Origin: Oscillospiraceae bacterium
GTDB taxonomy: Bacteria; Bacillota; Clostridia; Oscillospirales; Ruminococcaceae
Assembly (NCBI GenBank): GCA_021769725.1
Contig: JAETSI010000006.1
Span: 1 to 64,000 of the forward strand
Reading direction: 5' to 3'
DNA: 64,000 bases
The translations under genes and the position numbers were made by a program. The notes under the pieces are model-generated. The model made no database searches, was not told the DNA's origin, and was given only the letters and a program-made list of their open reading frames with translations. Shown here piece by piece: positions 61,801 through 64,000 of this stretch; the first letter of the stretch is position 1, and each line of letters begins with the position of its first letter.

Positions 61801-62459
61801 ACAAATTTATACCCAACGCCCCAGACTGTCAGGATATGCTCCGGATTTTTGGGATCATCCTCAATTTTTTTTCGCAGCCATTTTATATGAACTGTCAGCG
61901 TCTGCGTTTCAGAAATGCTGTCACTGCCCCATATCGTATTGAAAATGTATTCTTTTTTGAGCGTCTTTCCCTTGTTCTCTGCAAGCAGGAGAAGAAGTTC
62001 AAATTCCTTTGAAGTCATATTGAGCGGAACATCATTTTTACTGACTTTCTTCCCTGCTTTGTCGATCTTTAAACTGCCCATGGAAATTTCATCAAGAGCG
62101 TATCGGCGTTTAAAGATGCCTGCGATTTTTGCAAGAAGAATATCAATATCATAAGGCTTTTCTATATAATCGTCAGCGCCAAGAATAAGACCGTTCAGCT
62201 TATCGTCCTTGGCTGTTTTAGAACTTACTATAAGTATCGGCGTATTGCTTTGTTCACGTATCTTGCTGCAAACGGAAAATCCATCCATGCCCGGCAGCAT
62301 AATATCAAGCACTATAAGCCTTGCCCCGTATTTTTCATAAAGGGACAAGGCTTTTTCACCGCTTTCGGCAGTTGATACTGTGTAATTCTCTGCACGCAGA
62401 AAATCACACAGTACATCTGAAATTTCTTTATTATCTTCAACAATCAGAATATCGGTCAT
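61797..62459 (-). CDS. OmpR-family response regulator
   Basis: The start ATG 62459 overlaps the stop of the ABC ATPase gene (TAATG); the track ORF starts two codons earlier at a TTG. The 220 residues have the receiver domain with the phosphorylated Asp in LIVLDIMLPGMDG and lysine in IVSSKTAKDD, then a winged-helix DNA-binding domain (SKEFELLLLLAENKG, VHIKWLRKKIED). Confidence 0.93.
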   Translation of the reverse strand: MTDILIVEDNKEISDVLCDFLRAENYTVSTAESGEKALSLYEKYGARLIVLDIMLPGMDGFSVCSKIREQSNTPILIVSSKTAKDDKLNGLILGADDYIEKPYDIDILLAKIAGIFKRRYALDEISMGSLKIDKAGKKVSKNDVPLNMTSKEFELLLLLAENKGKTLKKEYIFNTIWGSDSISETQTLTVHIKWLRKKIEDDPKNPEHILTVWGVGYKFV

Positions 62460-63226
62460 TACCAACCCATCTCCATAAGCCAGTTATTAAGAGCACGTTC
62501 ACGCTCTCTTATTTGAGAATCATTTTCGTACTTACCTATATTATACTCGCCTTTTATGTTTCCGTCAACTATGTAGAGCACTCTTGTGCATTTTGCAGCA
62601 ACTTTTACATCGTGGGTAACAAGCATAATGGTTGTACCGTCATTATTCAGTTTGGTAAGTTCATCCATAACTTCATCAGAAGATGTACGATTAAGAGCAC
62701 CTGTCGGTTCGTCGGCAAAAATAATTTTCGGATTGTTTATCATACTTCGGCATATACAGGCACGCTGGAGCTGACCGCCCGAAACTTCGGTTATGTCGTT
62801 GTCAGCAATGCTGATAATATCAAGCTTTCGCATAAGCTCCTCACCCCTGTGAACCGTTTCCTTGCGACTCTCTTTTATTTTATTCGATTGGCAGGAGGGA
62901 AGGATGATATTATCAAGCACGGTAAGATTTTTCAGCATATACATCTGTTGGAAAATAAATCCCATTTCGTCAAGCCTTAGTCCGGCAATCTCCTTTTCAC
63001 TAAGTTTTGTTATATCCTTACCGCAGAACTGCACCTCGCCCGCGGTAATGCTGTCCATGCCGGAAACTGCATATAACAAGGTCGATTTTCCCGAACCTGA
63101 CGGACCCATTATGGCGACCATTTCTCCTTCGTCAATGCTGAAATTAACGTTTTTTAGCACGTTGTTCTGGCGCTTGTTTACGATATATGTTTTGCACAGA
63201 TCTTTTGCGGTTAAAACTTTACTCAT
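62459..63226 (-). CDS. ABC transporter ATP-binding protein (LolD/MacB-type)
   Basis: This 255-residue ATPase has Walker A GPSGSGKST, Q-loop FIFQQMYML, signature VSGGQLQRA and Walker B IIFADEPTGALN. It belongs to the class that pairs with FtsX-type permeases. It lies 14 bases after the permease gene. An AAGGAGATAATTATT ribosome site precedes its ATG. Confidence 0.92.
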   Translation of the reverse strand: MSKVLTAKDLCKTYIVNKRQNNVLKNVNFSIDEGEMVAIMGPSGSGKSTLLYAVSGMDSITAGEVQFCGKDITKLSEKEIAGLRLDEMGFIFQQMYMLKNLTVLDNIILPSCQSNKIKESRKETVHRGEELMRKLDIISIADNDITEVSGGQLQRACICRSMINNPKIIFADEPTGALNRTSSDEVMDELTKLNNDGTTIMLVTHDVKVAAKCTRVLYIVDGNIKGEYNIGKYENDSQIRERERALNNWLMEMGW

Positions 63227-63240
63227 AATAATTATCTCCT

Positions 63241-64000
63241 TTATTCAACATTAGTGGCTTCGGAAGTTCTGATCTTTCTGGTGTGAAGTGCAGTTATCCA
63301 CGCTGCTGCAATCGTCACTGCAAATATGACCGCAGGATAGATCAGGAATATACGCAGCGGTTCAATATTGAAACGAATATCGGATGCCCCCATCATTCCG
63401 AAGATAGGCGTTATGCATAAATCTGTCATAGGGATAGAAGCGATTGCCGCTAAAATTGCCGCCGCAAGTGCTGCTATTCCGAAACGTAATGTATGCCACT
63501 TGACTATTGTGCCGTTTGTAAATCCGATAGCCTTGAGGATCGCTATCTGGCTGCGTTCGTCTGAAATAAACGACCGCTCAACAAGTAGAGTAACAAGAAT
63601 AACCACAATAACAGTTATCAGCAGAAGCAGATATTTCACAGCTTCCATGGCAGGCACTACGGATAAGCAGTCCATGCAGTATTCAGCAGAGTTCATTACC
63701 TTGGCATTATCGTAAAGATTCTGGATCTTTTCCTTGCGGCTTTCGATTTCTTTGTCTGACGGATCATCGGTAAAATCGACCTGATATTGTCTTAAAACTG
63801 CTGCGAATTTCATATCCGCAGGAGCTTCGTCGCTCAATCTGATAAGTTCTCCTAAATTGTTCATTGTCTGGAAATATGCGGTTACGATGCAGTCGATTTT
63901 TTCCGAACCGAAATCAATCGTTATAGTATCTCCGATTTCAGCACCGAATGTTTCGGATATCTGCGGTGTTACTGCGATTTCGTTTTTGTTTTTTGGTGCA
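63241..64000 (-). CDS. FtsX-type ABC permease, C-terminal part (cut by window edge)
   Basis: The frame is open from the window end, with no stop between 63865 and 64000. It is therefore the C-terminal 252 residues of a larger protein; the ATG listed at 63864 is internal. An external segment (ISETFGAEIGDTITIDFG...) is followed by three membrane helices (YLLLLITVIVVILVTLLVE, GIAALAAAILAAIASIPM, IFLIYPAVIFAVTIAAAW) and FISDERSQIAILKAIGFTNG, a hallmark of MacB/FtsX permeases. It forms an exporter or antimicrobial-peptide transporter with the ATPase and two-component pair. Confidence 0.85.
   Translation of the reverse strand, partial: APKNKNEIAVTPQISETFGAEIGDTITIDFGSEKIDCIVTAYFQTMNNLGELIRLSDEAPADMKFAAVLRQYQVDFTDDPSDKEIESRKEKIQNLYDNAKVMNSAEYCMDCLSVVPAMEAVKYLLLLITVIVVILVTLLVERSFISDERSQIAILKAIGFTNGTIVKWHTLRFGIAALAAAILAAIASIPMTDLCITPIFGMMGASDIRFNIEPLRIFLIYPAVIFAVTIAAAWITALHTRKIRTSEATNVE

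Noticed and set aside
1-64000. CRISPR arrays, rRNA and tRNA genes
   Set aside because: Reading the intergenic stretches showed no regularly spaced repeats, no rRNA-like sequence and no cloverleaf with a GGTTCRANNCC arm. A tRNAscan or CRISPR search would be decisive.

Overview
The window looks like a Firmicutes chromosome of the Ruminococcus type. It is AT-rich with strong Shine-Dalgarno sites. It carries a GH44 endoglucanase/xyloglucanase ending in a type-I dockerin (the cellulosome signature), a GH43-ricin arabinanase, an FMN riboswitch, a cobalamin riboswitch and an anaerobic (cbi-type) B12 pathway. The genus is inferred from these traits and not from any database search.

Layout. Bases 1-4.7 kb are mobile-element debris: the N-terminus of an IS-type transposase at the left edge, three coupled small genes, two XRE regulators, a frameshifted serine recombinase and, abutting it, the tail end of a phage tape-measure gene. 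Bases 4.7-9.2 kb hold a chloramphenicol-acetyltransferase-family gene, a frameshifted Na+/H+ antiporter with a terminator-containing leader, and a GH43 gene with two homopolymer frameshifts. Bases 10-12.7 kb hold an ARE-type ABC-F gene behind a perfect promoter, a 3-codon upstream ORF and attenuator hairpins, then a YjbR-like protein. Bases 12.7-16.7 kb are the glycolytic set pgk-tpiA-gpmI, with a Rex-like operator at the promoter. Bases 16.7-24.3 kb carry apbE, a NusG-II-like protein and a Gx-type membrane protein (a possible flavin/electron-transfer module), then a HAD hydrolase, a lipoprotein, radA, a Kef-type antiporter and a patatin-like lipase.

Bases 24.4-30.4 kb (minus strand) are the riboflavin operon ribD-ribE-ribBA-ribH-HAD phosphatase under an FMN riboswitch, followed by a zinc-peptidase-like lipoprotein. 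Bases 30.5-33.6 kb carry the dockerin GH44 and an amber-interrupted zinc-ribbon/TPR/RCC1 protein. Bases 33.9-38.4 kb are a TetR regulator, an MmpL/RND transporter and a heptad-repeat partner. Bases 38.4-52.8 kb (minus strand) are a tightly overlapping 17-gene cobalamin operon, cbiC-D-F-G-H-J-ET-A, cobT-U-S, a second short cobU, cobC, cbiB, cobD, cbiP. It has a strong plain promoter and no riboswitch; cbiL is not in the window.

Divergent from it, a cobalamin riboswitch controls a lipid-anchored CbiK-type chelatase, a lipoprotein with a duplicated beta-rich domain and a BtuFCD-like ABC importer whose ATPase has a C-terminal extension (52.9-58.5 kb). This extracytoplasmic chelatase plus importer is the most intriguing system here. 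The right end holds a dxs gene whose promoter has MerR-type geometry, then a histidine kinase, response regulator, ABC ATPase and a cut-off FtsX-type permease.

Several genes are broken by single-base changes, mostly in A or T runs. Either sequencing error or slippage-driven decay could explain them.
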